Shown here: positions 1-5,632 of the stretch, piece by piece
Position numbering within the stretch: position 1 is the first letter of the stretch
How the letters are laid out: each line of letters opens with the position of its first letter
NCBI GenBank assembly: GCA_949935685.1
Contig: CATLGN010000130.1
Span: forward strand, 1 to 5,632
DNA: 5,632 nt
Origin: an uncultured Lachnospiraceae bacterium
GTDB taxonomy: Bacteria > Bacillota > Clostridia > Lachnospirales > Lachnospiraceae
Direction of reading: 5' to 3'
Notes under the pieces: model-generated
The model's input: only the letters and a program-made list of their open reading frames with translations
What the model was told of the DNA's origin: nothing
Database searches by the model: none
Program-made: the position numbers and the translations under genes

Positions 1-1
1 G

Positions 2-550
2 CGGTATGGGTTTCAGGTGATTCATCATCTGGGAAAGTATGACGTGGAAAGCAGGGACAACGCCTATTCGAATTCTGCGCCGGATTTGGAGCGCATTCTG
101 GCGGAAAATCCCGATATTGAGGTTATCATTGATCTGCACCGGGATGAAGTGGCGGCTGACCGGAAGCTGGTAACGGAGATCGGCGGTAGGCCGACGGCGC
201 GGTTTATGTTTTTTAACGGTCTTTCACGGACGACGAAAACAGGGGAGATCGAATATCTGCAAAATCCCCATCTCGCGGAAAATCTGGCTTTTTCCTTTCA
301 GATGCAGGTGATCAGCAACGAATATTACCCGGGCATAACGAGAAAAATTTACCTGAAAGGCTACCGTTATAATATGCATTACCGCGGCAAGTCCCTGCTG
401 ATCGAACTGGGCGCGCAGACCAATACGGTGGAAGAAATCATGAACGCCTGTGATCCGCTTGCGCATATCCTTTCGCTTGTCCTGTCGGGGGAGGCGTCGG
501 AGATACCGGAGGAGGAAGAAGCGGCGGAGGATGCGGTGAACGAGGAATGA
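2..550 (+). CDS. spoIIP: Stage II sporulation protein P, C-terminal part (left end cut)
   Basis: The reading frame is open from the window edge, so the true start lies upstream; 182 residues are visible. SpoIIP is a membrane-anchored peptidoglycan hydrolase (amidase and endopeptidase) that works with SpoIID and SpoIIM during engulfment of the forespore. Visible family signatures are RDNAY near fragment residue 18, IIDLHRD (42-48, His46), TARFMFFNGLS (65-75), NPHLAENLAF (88-97), YRYNMHYRGKSLLIELG (121-137, Glu135). By family knowledge of Amidase_3-fold enzymes, His46 would be a zinc ligand and Glu135 the catalytic Glu; the first His and Glu ligands would lie in the missing N-terminal part. The protein ends in a Glu/Ala-rich acidic tail (about 163-182) outside the catalytic fold. 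The GTG at 17 is an internal codon, since matching sequence (RYGFQ) continues upstream of it. Identity is fairly certain from motifs plus the lepA neighbour. Confidence 0.93.
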   Translation, partial: RYGFQVIHHLGKYDVESRDNAYSNSAPDLERILAENPDIEVIIDLHRDEVAADRKLVTEIGGRPTARFMFFNGLSRTTKTGEIEYLQNPHLAENLAFSFQMQVISNEYYPGITRKIYLKGYRYNMHYRGKSLLIELGAQTNTVEEIMNACDPLAHILSLVLSGEASEIPEEEEAAEDAVNEE

Positions 551-593
551 CACAGTCCGCCTTCAGGGCAAGTGTATGAAAGAATGGACTGTG
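551..593 (+). terminator. Weak hairpin just after spoIIP, possible terminator
   Basis: Directly after the TGA stop, CACAGTCC (551-558) is the exact reverse complement of GGACTGTG (586-593), with a 27-nt loop that has a small GCC/GGC stem (559-561/567-569). The downstream run is only AATATTT, so as an intrinsic terminator it is weak. The 3' arm is also the outer arm of the large inverted repeat, so the two pairings compete. Confidence 0.35.
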
Positions 594-728
594 AATATTT
601 CATAAGCCAAGTTGGACAGAGACGGAAAAAATCTGCAATACAATATACTTCCGGCAGGGATACAGCATTCGGGCCGCGCGCCTTGCGGAGGGCGTTAGCG
701 GTTCTTACCGTTGCGCCAAAGACCGCAG

Positions 729-752
729 TTTCCGGACAGGGATGTCCGGAAA
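729..752. repeat. Perfect 10-bp hairpin with GGGA loop
   Basis: TTTCCGGACA (729-738) and TGTCCGGAAA (743-752) are exact reverse complements around the tetraloop GGGA, which fits the GNRA pattern if this strand is transcribed. It lies in the centre of the large inverted repeat. No T-run follows, so it is not an intrinsic terminator. Confidence 0.8.
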
Positions 753-761
753 AGTCCGACC

Positions 762-801
762 TGCGCCCGGATGGCGCATAGAGGACGGTTGCACGCCCGT
801 C
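762..801. repeat. Two further small hairpins in the element centre
   Basis: TGCGCC (762-767) pairs with GGCGCA (773-778) around a 5-nt loop, and GACGG (784-788) pairs with CCGTC (797-801) around an 8-nt loop. GTCC (754-757) can also pair with GGAC (783-786), which would enclose the first of these and compete with the second. Together with 729-752 they make the central part of the palindrome a compact multi-hairpin domain. Confidence 0.5.
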
Positions 802-980
802 AATATCCGACGCCGCGGCGGTTAGAACCGCTTATGCCTGCAGCCCGGCGCACGGCCCGAATGCTGTATCCCTGCCGGAAAGTCAAATCGCATCAGAATT
901 TTTCCGTTTCTGCCTCTCATACATGTTGTTTCACAGTCCGTTCGTCCCTGCGTTTGCCGTGACGGATATGTTCCATTCGG

Positions 981-1009
981 TTGCATTCCCCACCGCAAAC
1001 TGTTATAAT
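981..1009 (+). promoter_or_regulatory. Sigma-A-type promoter for lepA-hemW
   Basis: A perfect TATAAT lies at 1004-1009 with an upstream TG (1001-1002) one base away, the extended -10 form TGnTATAAT. A weak -35, TTGCAT (981-986), is 17 bp upstream. Transcription would start near 1016 and give a leader of about 70 nt before lepA. It is outside the large inverted repeat, so lepA can be expressed without reading through that element. Confidence 0.72.
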
Positions 1010-1069
1010 CAAACCGTCCCGCGCCCGTGTGGGGATGGCGGGAGGCAAAACGGAGAAAAAGACACAGAC

Positions 1070-1077
1070 AAGGATGG
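1070..1077 (+). promoter_or_regulatory. Ribosome binding site that decides the lepA start
   Basis: AAGGATGG ends 9 nt before the ATG at 1087. A stronger-looking GGGAGG at 1040-1045 has no start codon at a suitable distance in the lepA frame. This supports 1087 rather than the in-frame GTG at 1027. Confidence 0.6.
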
Positions 1078-1086
1078 AAAAATAAG

Positions 1087-2901
1087 ATGGGATACACAGA
1101 CCGGAGCAGGATCAGGAACTTTTGTATCATTGCGCATATTGATCACGGCAAATCAACACTGGCGGACCGAATCATCGAGACGACGGGGCTGCTGACGGAA
1201 CGGGAAATGCAGGCGCAGGTGCTTGACAATATGGATCTGGAACGGGAGCGGGGCATTACGATCAAATCGCAGGCGGTACGCATCGTGTATAAGGCGAAGG
1301 ATGGTGAAGAGTATATTCTCAATCTGATCGATACGCCCGGACACGTGGATTTCAATTACGAAGTCAGCAGGAGCCTTGCTGCCTGTGACGGCGCGATACT
1401 TGTGGTGGATGCGGCGCAGGGAATCGAGGCCCAGACGCTGGCCAATGTCTATCTGGCGCTGGATCATGATCTGGATGTATTTCCGGTTATCAATAAGATC
1501 GATCTGCCGAGCGCAGATCCGCAGCGGGTCAAAGATGAAATCGAGGACGTGATCGGTCTGGAGGCGCAGGATGCGCCGCTTATTTCCGCAAAATGCGGGA
1601 TCGGCATCGACACGGTGCTGGAGGAAATCGTGGCGCGGATTCCCGCGCCGGGCGGAGATGAGGAGAAGCCGCTGTCGGCTCTTATTTTTGACTCACTGTA
1701 CGATTCGTATAAGGGCGTTATCATATTTTGCCGGATTATGGACGGCCGGGTGAAACGGGGCATGACGATACGGATGATGGCTACGGGCGCGCAGGCGGAA
1801 GTGGTGGAGACAGGGTATTTCGGAGCGGGACAGTTTATCCCCTGTGAGGAACTCAGCGCGGGCATGGTAGGCTATATTACCGCTTCGATTAAAAATGTCA
1901 AGGATACGATGGTGGGCGATACGGTAACGGATGCGGAAAATCCGTGCGGGGAGCCGCTGCCGGGCTATAAGGAAGTGACGCCGATGGTCTACTGCGGTAT
2001 GTATCCTGCGGACGGGGCGCGTTATCCGGATCTGCGGGATGCGCTGGAAAAGCTGCAGCTCAACGACGCTTCTCTCTATTATGAGCCGGAAACGTCGGTT
2101 GCGCTGGGATTTGGCTTCCGCTGCGGGTTTCTGGGACTGCTTCACCTGGAGATTATTCAGGAACGGCTGGAGCGGGAGTATAATCTGGATCTTGTGACAA
2201 CGGCGCCGAGCGTTATCTATAAGGTGCATAAGACCAACGGGGAGATTGTGGAACTGACAAACCCCTCCAATCTGCCGGACCCGACCGAAATCGACTATAT
2301 GGAGGAGCCGGTCGTCAGCGCGGAGATTATGGTGACAAAAGATTTCGTGGGTTCGATTATGGAACTGTGTCAGGAACGGCGCGGGCGCTATATCAGTATG
2401 GAATATATGGAAGAAACCCGTGCGCTGCTGCGGTATGAGCTGCCGCTGAATGAGATCATCTATGATTTCTTTGATGCCTTGAAGTCCCGTTCGCGGGGCT
2501 ATGCCTCCTTCGACTATGAGTTGAAGGGCTATGAGCAGTCGGAGATGGTGAAACTGGATATTCTGATCAACAAAGAGGAAGTGGACGCCCTTTCCTTTAT
2601 CGTGCACAGCGCCAGCGCTTATGAGCGGGGGCGGAAGATGTGTGAAAAACTGAAAGATGAAATCCCCCGGCATTTATTTGAAATTCCGATTCAGGCGGCG
2701 GTCGGCGGCCGGATCATTGCCAGAGAGACGGTGCGGGCCATGCGTAAGGATGTGCTGGCAAAGTGCTATGGCGGCGATATAACCCGTAAGAAAAAGCTGC
2801 TGGAGAAGCAGAAAGAGGGAAAAAAGCGGATGCGGCAGATCGGCAGCGTGGAGATTCCGCAGAAGGCGTTTATGAGCGTTTTAAAGCTGGATGATAAATG
2901 A
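1087..2901 (+). CDS. lepA: Elongation factor 4 (LepA), ribosomal GTPase
   Basis: LepA is a translational GTPase of the EF-G family that binds the ribosome and is linked to back-translocation and to 30S assembly or initiation. From the ATG at 1087 it has 604 residues, the usual length (about 600). GTPase motifs are all present: G1 AHIDHGKST (16-24), G2 within [10 protein letters not shown] (52-61), G3 DTPGH (82-86), G4 NKID (136-139), G5 SAK (167-169). EF-G-like beta-barrel and alpha/beta domains follow, then the LepA-specific C-terminal domain with [12 protein letters not shown] and [23 protein letters not shown] near the end. An in-frame GTG at 1027 would add 20 residues ([11 protein letters not shown]...) unlike the family N-terminus, so the ATG just before the conserved [17 protein letters not shown] is preferred. 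It lies downstream of spoIIP, as is common in Firmicutes, and overlaps hemW by 4 bases. Nothing looks damaged. Confidence 0.98.
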   Translation: MGYTDRSRIRNFCIIAHIDHGKSTLADRIIETTGLLTEREMQAQVLDNMDLERERGITIKSQAVRIVYKAKDGEEYILNLIDTPGHVDFNYEVSRSLAACDGAILVVDAAQGIEAQTLANVYLALDHDLDVFPVINKIDLPSADPQRVKDEIEDVIGLEAQDAPLISAKCGIGIDTVLEEIVARIPAPGGDEEKPLSALIFDSLYDSYKGVIIFCRIMDGRVKRGMTIRMMATGAQAEVVETGYFGAGQFIPCEELSAGMVGYITASIKNVKDTMVGDTVTDAENPCGEPLPGYKEVTPMVYCGMYPADGARYPDLRDALEKLQLNDASLYYEPETSVALGFGFRCGFLGLLHLEIIQERLEREYNLDLVTTAPSVIYKVHKTNGEIVELTNPSNLPDPTEIDYMEEPVVSAEIMVTKDFVGSIMELCQERRGRYISMEYMEETRALLRYELPLNEIIYDFFDALKSRSRGYASFDYELKGYEQSEMVKLDILINKEEVDALSFIVHSASAYERGRKMCEKLKDEIPRHLFEIPIQAAVGGRIIARETVRAMRKDVLAKCYGGDITRKKKLLEKQKEGKKRMRQIGSVEIPQKAFMSVLKLDDK

Positions 2902-4064
2902 TGAAACCACTTGGTATTTATATTCACATTCCCTTTTGTGTTCGCAAATGTCTGTACTGTGATTTTCTGTCGATGCCCGCGCCGGAGACGGTGCGGGCGC
3001 GTTATATGGAGGCGCTTGGCGAAGAAATGGCGGCGGAGGCAGCGCGGTATCGGGCGTACCGGGTTGGCACGGTGTTTGTGGGCGGGGGAACGCCCTCCGT
3101 TCTCTCCGCCGCGCAGCTCGCAGGCATTTTTTCCTGTCTGCGGGCACATTATGCGGTGGAAGCGGATGCGGAGATCACGATCGAGATGAATCCCGGAACG
3201 GTGACGGAGGAAAAGCTGGCGGTCTGCCGGGAGGCCGGCGTAAACCGCATCAGTCTGGGGCTGCAGTCTGTGGATAACCGGGAACTGAGACGAATCGGAC
3301 GGGCGCATACATGGGAGGATTTTCTGGAGGCGTATCGGATGTGCGCGGCGGCCGGTTTTGCGAATCTTAACGTGGATCTGATCAGCGCGCTGCCGGGACA
3401 GACGCGGGAGTCGTGGCGGCGCACACTGCAGACCACCGTTTCGCTGCGGCCGATTCCGGCGCATATTTCTGCGTACAGCCTGATCATTGAGGAAGACACG
3501 CCTTTTTATGCGCTGTATGGGCCGGATTCTGGCGGCAGCGCGGCGGCTGGAGTATGTCCGCTTCCCGACGAGGACACGGACCGGGACATGTATGCGGATA
3601 CCGGCCGGATTCTGGCGGCAGCGGGGTATGGCCGCTATGAGATCTCAAACTATGCGCTGCCGGGACGGGCGTGCCGCCATAACTGTATGTACTGGGAGCG
3701 CGGAGACTATGCCGGATTCGGTCTGGGAGCGGCTTCTATGACGGATAACCGGCGCTGGTCAAATGTCCGGGACATGGCGGCGTATCTGTCGCTGCCGGCG
3801 GACAGGAAAAAAGCGGAGATGCACAGTCTGTCGCTTTCGGAGCAAATGGAGGAAACGATGTTTCTGGGACTGCGCATGACGCGGGGCGTTTCCCGGGAGC
3901 GGTTTGCGCATATCTTTGACCGGGATATGGATACGGTATACGGCCCGGTGCTGGAGCGGTATGCTGCGATGGGGATGCTGGAATCATACGGCGGCCATGT
4001 GCGCCTGACAGACCGGGGAATCGATGTGAGCAACAGGATATTGGCTGATTTTTTGCTGACATAG
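2898..4064 (+). CDS. hemW: HemW, radical-SAM-family haem chaperone (formerly annotated as oxygen-independent coproporphyrinogen oxidase)
   Basis: This 388-residue protein is of normal HemW length (about 380). It has the radical SAM cluster motif CVRKCLYC (Cys14, Cys18, Cys21) followed by DF, lacking the extra cysteine of true HemN; GGGTPS (62-67) for SAM binding; RISLGLQS (117-124) and [10 protein letters not shown] (160-169). HNCMYW (261-266) is the HNxxYW motif tied to haem binding in HemW. The C-terminal part (about 310-388) fits the family's winged-helix domain. By family knowledge HemW delivers haem to target proteins and does not itself carry out the HemN reaction. The start ATG sits in an ATGA overlap with the lepA stop and has only a weak ribosome site, so translation is probably coupled to lepA; a second ATG directly follows at 2901. 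A Gly/Ala/Ser-rich stretch (about 209-220) before PLPDEDT looks like a small loop insertion. Confidence 0.96.
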   Translation: MMKPLGIYIHIPFCVRKCLYCDFLSMPAPETVRARYMEALGEEMAAEAARYRAYRVGTVFVGGGTPSVLSAAQLAGIFSCLRAHYAVEADAEITIEMNPGTVTEEKLAVCREAGVNRISLGLQSVDNRELRRIGRAHTWEDFLEAYRMCAAAGFANLNVDLISALPGQTRESWRRTLQTTVSLRPIPAHISAYSLIIEEDTPFYALYGPDSGGSAAAGVCPLPDEDTDRDMYADTGRILAAAGYGRYEISNYALPGRACRHNCMYWERGDYAGFGLGAASMTDNRRWSNVRDMAAYLSLPADRKKAEMHSLSLSEQMEETMFLGLRMTRGVSRERFAHIFDRDMDTVYGPVLERYAAMGMLESYGGHVRLTDRGIDVSNRILADFLLT

Positions 4065-4119
4065 GGAGAATGCGCGCCATTTTTCGGCGGAATCCCGGCC
4101 GCGTGTCAGGTGGAAAGGC

Positions 4120-4147
4120 ACTTAAAACACAGGAGCTTCATAGAATG
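4120..4147 (+). promoter_or_regulatory. Possible sporulation (SigK- or SigE-type) promoter for sigK
   Basis: CATAGAATG (4139-4147) resembles the sporulation -10 elements known from Bacillus: CATAnnnTA for SigK (one mismatch, last base) and CATACAAT for SigE (7 of 8). AC at 4120-4121 lies 17 nt upstream, matching the minimal SigK -35. No SigE-type ATA is seen at the right distance. The start would be near 4153. The motif is short and could arise by chance, so this stays tentative. Confidence 0.35.
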
Positions 4148-4173
4148 ATAGTAAATTGATTTTGGGGGCTCCT
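4131..4173 (+). promoter_or_regulatory. Hairpin over the sigK translation start region
   Basis: AGGAGC (4131-4136) pairs exactly with GCTCCT (4168-4173), and TT (4137-4138) can extend the stem with GG (4166-4167) by wobble pairs. The 3' arm lies inside the region between the G-rich ribosome site (GGGGG, 4164-4168) and the TTG start at 4175. Only a short T-run follows. It may be a weak terminator of lepA-hemW, a block on translation of read-through RNA, or both. Confidence 0.5.
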
Positions 4174-4174
4174 T

Positions 4175-4864
4175 TTGAAAACCTTTCAGCAACCTTTATC
4201 CGCAGAGGAAGAAGCCTGCTGCATTGAACGTATGCGGGAGGGAGGCAGTGAAAGAGCCAGAGAGGCCAGAGCGCTGTTGATCGAACGAAATCTGCGTCTG
4301 GTGGCCCACATAGCCAAAAAGTATCAAAATCTGGATGAAGATATGGAAGACCTGATCTCCATAGGGACCATAGGGCTGATCAAGGCAGTCAATACCTTTG
4401 ATGCGGCGAAAAAAATACGGCTTTCCAGCTATGCCAGCAAGTGTATTGAGAACGAGCTGCTGATGATGATCCGGGGGAGAAAAAAGAAGTCAAAAGAGGT
4501 TTCCCTGTATGAACCGATTGGAACGGACAAAGAAGGCAATGAGATCAGTCTTTTGGATATAATCGAAAACGAACAGACTGACATTCTGGAGTGCATGGAA
4601 CTGGAACGCAATACGAAAAAACTGGGAGAACTGCTTTACACGAGACTGGACGCGCGGGAGCGTGAAATTATCTGTATGCGGTACGGCATTCTCCTGCCGG
4701 AAAAAACGAAAGCCGGCAAGCCGTTTCCGGTGCTGATCGGATGCGGCGAGGAAGTGACGCAGCGGGAGATCGGCGCCATGCTCGGAATATCGAGGAGTTA
4801 CGTGTCCCGGATTGAAAAGCGGGCGCTGCAGAAGCTGCGGATGGGGATGGAAAGTACGGCGTAA
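4175..4864 (+). CDS. sigK: RNA polymerase sporulation sigma factor, SigK type
   Basis: This 229-residue sigma-70 protein directs late mother-cell transcription if it is true SigK. Region 2 spans about 33-103 (RNLRLVAHIAKKY, DLISIGTIGLIKAVNTF, SSYASKCIENELLM). The SigK-like signature EVSLYEPIGTDKEGNEISLLDI (108-129) separates it from SigE. Region 4 spans about 150-225, with helix-turn-helix TQREIGAMLGISRSYVSRIEKRAL (195-218). Between MRYGI and TQREI there are about 16 more residues than in Bacillus SigK (LLPEKTKAGKPFPVLIGCGEEV). The start is TTG at 4175: KTFQQPLS matches where family members begin, an in-frame TGA at 4157-4159 blocks extension, and the next ATG (codon 20) would cut into the domain. 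There is therefore no Bacillus-like pro-sequence and no need for SpoIVFB-type processing. It could be a SigK paralogue rather than the sole SigK. No skin-like interruption is present. Confidence 0.87.
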   Translation: MKTFQQPLSAEEEACCIERMREGGSERAREARALLIERNLRLVAHIAKKYQNLDEDMEDLISIGTIGLIKAVNTFDAAKKIRLSSYASKCIENELLMMIRGRKKKSKEVSLYEPIGTDKEGNEISLLDIIENEQTDILECMELERNTKKLGELLYTRLDAREREIICMRYGILLPEKTKAGKPFPVLIGCGEEVTQREIGAMLGISRSYVSRIEKRALQKLRMGMESTA

Positions 4865-4900
4865 GTGAGGAAAGAATAGATAATTTTTTATACGTAACAG

Positions 4901-4950
4901 ACAGGGATATTGCAAACCGCAGGGCGGTTGAGTGTGGTATCTCTGTTTTT
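4901..4950 (+). terminator. Two-stem intrinsic terminator after sigK
   Basis: ACAGGGATA (4901-4909) pairs with TATCTCTGT (4938-4946) over 9 positions with one G:T, and a nested stem AACCGC/GCGGTT (4915-4920/4924-4929) closes on AGG. A T-run (4946-4950) follows at once. It lies 36 nt after the sigK stop, so it probably ends the sigK transcript and separates it from the ATPase gene. Confidence 0.72.
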
Positions 4951-5115
4951 ATGTGCGCAGGGAAGTACAAATGCAGTGTATACGTAAGCAGCGTGTGTCT
5001 CGTGTGATAAATAGAGAGAAAGTTCTTCTGCTAAACTTCACGAATCAGATCCGTATTTGCCGGTAGGAACATTTGAGGAGTGAGAATAATATTGGCATTG
5101 GTATGAATGATTTTC
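4951..5115. other. AT-rich spacer without a convincing gene
   Basis: This stretch has frequent stops in all three forward frames. The only feature seen is a 31-codon frame at 4971-5066 with an imperfect AGGGAAG ribosome site (4959-4965), which I cannot support as a gene. TATACGTAA occurs at 4889-4897 and again at 4979-4987, bracketing the sigK terminator. No RNA gene was recognised. Confidence 0.4.
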
Positions 5116-5145
5116 TTGTCTGGTAGATAGAAAGTAGGATATAAT
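5116..5145 (+). promoter_or_regulatory. Vegetative promoter for the ATPase gene
   Basis: A perfect TATAAT at 5140-5145 lies 18 bp after TTGTCT (5116-5121; 4 of 6 to the -35 consensus), predicting a start near 5152 and a leader of about 60 nt. A second TATAAT at 5159-5164 lacks a -35 match. The gene thus seems to have its own sigma-A-type promoter behind a terminator, unlike sporulation-controlled sigK. Confidence 0.62.
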
Positions 5146-5212
5146 AAAATAAATGAAATATAATATGAGCGGCATTGTTTAGTCAGACGTTTTTAGCGGG
5201 AGGAGCTGTCAC

Positions 5213-5632
5213 ATGTTTCTATCTAATATCCATATCGAAAACTTCAAAGGAATTCAAAAGGCGGATTTTGGGTTTTCAAAATCTGTGAATTTGATCATAG
5301 GGAATAACGGAACAGGCAAAACGTCTGTTCTCGAAGCGATCGCAGTGGCGTTGGGCGGGTTTTTGTCAGGAATACAGGGGGTAAATACGATTCATTTTTC
5401 GAAAGATGAGATCCGTAGGGAGAACCAGCTTCTGGGAACGGGTTCTAATAATATTATTTACCGGACTCCGATTAAAGTAGATGTAAATATGGTAATCGAC
5501 GGCGAGAACTTTCACTTTACCCGCCAAAAAAAGAGTGTGAGCAGTTCCCGTTCGACGATTGAACCGAGAGATATTTGTAAAAAGGCAGAAAGTATGACTG
5601 CCGACAGCCGATCAATTCTTCCGCTTATTAGT
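5213..5632 (+). CDS. AAA ATPase of the SMC/RecF-like type, N-terminal part (right end cut)
   Basis: The frame runs from the ATG at 5213 off the right edge; 140 residues are visible. The start is well supported by GGGAGGAG (5198-5205), 7 nt upstream. The N-terminus MFLSNIHIENFKGIQ is the usual first strand of RecF/SMC-like ATPases, and GNNGTGKT (30-37) is a clear Walker A motif with Lys36, followed by SVLEAIAVALGGFL. The signature motif, Walker B and any C-terminal nuclease (for example TOPRIM) domain lie beyond the window. The family includes DNA-repair ATPases, OLD-like nucleases, and the ATPases of defence systems such as Septu (PtuA) and some retrons. The segment HFSKDEIRRENQ after the Walker helix resembles the defence-type members to my recollection, but this is not proof. 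One counted line is about 42% GC against about 62% in hemW, suggesting acquisition by transfer. Confidence 0.85.
   Translation, partial: MFLSNIHIENFKGIQKADFGFSKSVNLIIGNNGTGKTSVLEAIAVALGGFLSGIQGVNTIHFSKDEIRRENQLLGTGSNNIIYRTPIKVDVNMVIDGENFHFTRQKKSVSSSRSTIEPRDICKKAESMTADSRSILPLIS

Larger units (their letters stand above)
582..943. repeat. Large imperfect inverted repeat (long palindromic element)
   Basis: The two halves of this intergenic stretch are reverse complements over most of their length. The outer arms 582-595 and 930-943 match at 13 of 14 with one T:G. The next segment, 617-635 with 894-912, matches at 17 of 19 plus one G:T. The inner arm 649-715 pairs with 814-880 without any gap: by hand about 56 Watson-Crick pairs, 4 G:T and 7 mismatches, including a perfect 27-bp block (649-675 with 854-880). 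The middle and inner arms share one register (paired positions sum to 1529); the outer arm is offset by 4. A centre of about 98 nt (716-813) has three small hairpins. I see no transposase, no convincing long reading frame and no clear target-site duplication. It could be a foldback/MITE-like element, an inverted duplication, or a structured RNA. The structure is certain; its nature is not. Confidence 0.9.

Noticed and set aside
572..962. Two overlapping short reading frames (572-781 and 711-962, 69 and 83 codons)
   Set aside because: Both lie within the large palindrome, match no family I know and have no good ribosome site. Open frames in both directions are expected in a GC-rich palindrome.
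952..1000. GTTTGC/GCAAAC inverted repeat overlapping the lepA -35 region
   Set aside because: Six base pairs with a 37-nt gap is easily chance, and no regulator is suggested.
1035..1085. 16-codon frame ending one base before the lepA ATG (leader peptide?)
   Set aside because: It has only a G-run directly against the ATG, no proper ribosome site, and no attenuation-like codons or paired hairpins.
1027..1086. GTG start giving LepA 20 more residues
   Set aside because: The extension is Trp/Arg/Lys-rich and unlike LepA N-termini; the ATG at 1087 has a fitting ribosome site and gives normal length.
1693..2673. Long minus-strand open frame of 326 codons inside lepA
   Set aside because: It is antisense to a fully conserved lepA, has no family motifs, and long antisense frames are common in GC-rich genes.
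4070..4159. 28-codon frame in the sigK frame, separated from sigK by one TGA
   Set aside because: The G-rich site is too close to its ATG and the sequence (MRAIFRRNPGRV...) resembles neither a SigK pro-sequence nor another known protein.
4971..5066. 31-codon frame with an imperfect ribosome site after the sigK terminator
   Set aside because: It is too short and has no recognisable motif; its ATG is just past the terminator with no promoter seen.
1..5632. CRISPR array, tRNA or rRNA genes, insertion sequence with transposase
   Set aside because: No regularly spaced direct repeats, tRNA cloverleaf or transposase motif was seen on either strand.

Overview
The window looks like chromosomal DNA from a spore-forming Clostridia species, most likely Lachnospiraceae-like. 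This rests on a spoIIP-lepA-hemW gene order, a sporulation sigma factor of the SigK type, Gram-positive Shine-Dalgarno and promoter signals, and fairly GC-rich coding DNA (a hemW line counted by eye is about 62% GC). All genes read on the + strand. Family names come from motifs recognised by reading, not from a database search.

Region by region: (1) 2-550 is the C-terminal part of spoIIP, cut by the left edge. (2) 551-1086 has no convincing gene. It holds a 362-bp, nearly gapless imperfect inverted repeat (582-943) with a cluster of small hairpins at its centre, then an extended -10 sigma-A-type promoter and the lepA leader. (3) 1087-2901 is lepA, coupled by a 4-base overlap to hemW (2898-4064). 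(4) 4065-4174 is a short spacer with a hairpin and a possible sporulation -10 element directly before a TTG-started sigK-like gene (4175-4864). (5) 4865-5212 is AT-rich, with a two-stem terminator after sigK and a good vegetative promoter for the next gene. (6) 5213 to the right edge is the N-terminal part of an AT-richer SMC/RecF-like AAA ATPase gene, the start of something not shared with the conserved block.

How the genes relate: SpoIIP (engulfment peptidoglycan hydrolase) and SigK (late mother-cell sigma factor) are sporulation genes. LepA (ribosomal GTPase) and HemW (radical-SAM-like haem chaperone) are housekeeping genes that often sit next to each other and next to spoIIP in Firmicutes. 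In many Firmicutes hrcA-grpE-dnaK follows hemW; here sigK and then the ATPase follow, so the conserved order is broken.

The main points for a second look are the large inverted repeat between spoIIP and lepA, the hairpin/promoter arrangement and TTG start of sigK, an apparent insertion of about 16 residues between sigma regions 4.1 and 4.2, the lack of a pro-sequence, and the compositionally distinct ATPase that may open a defence or mobile segment.
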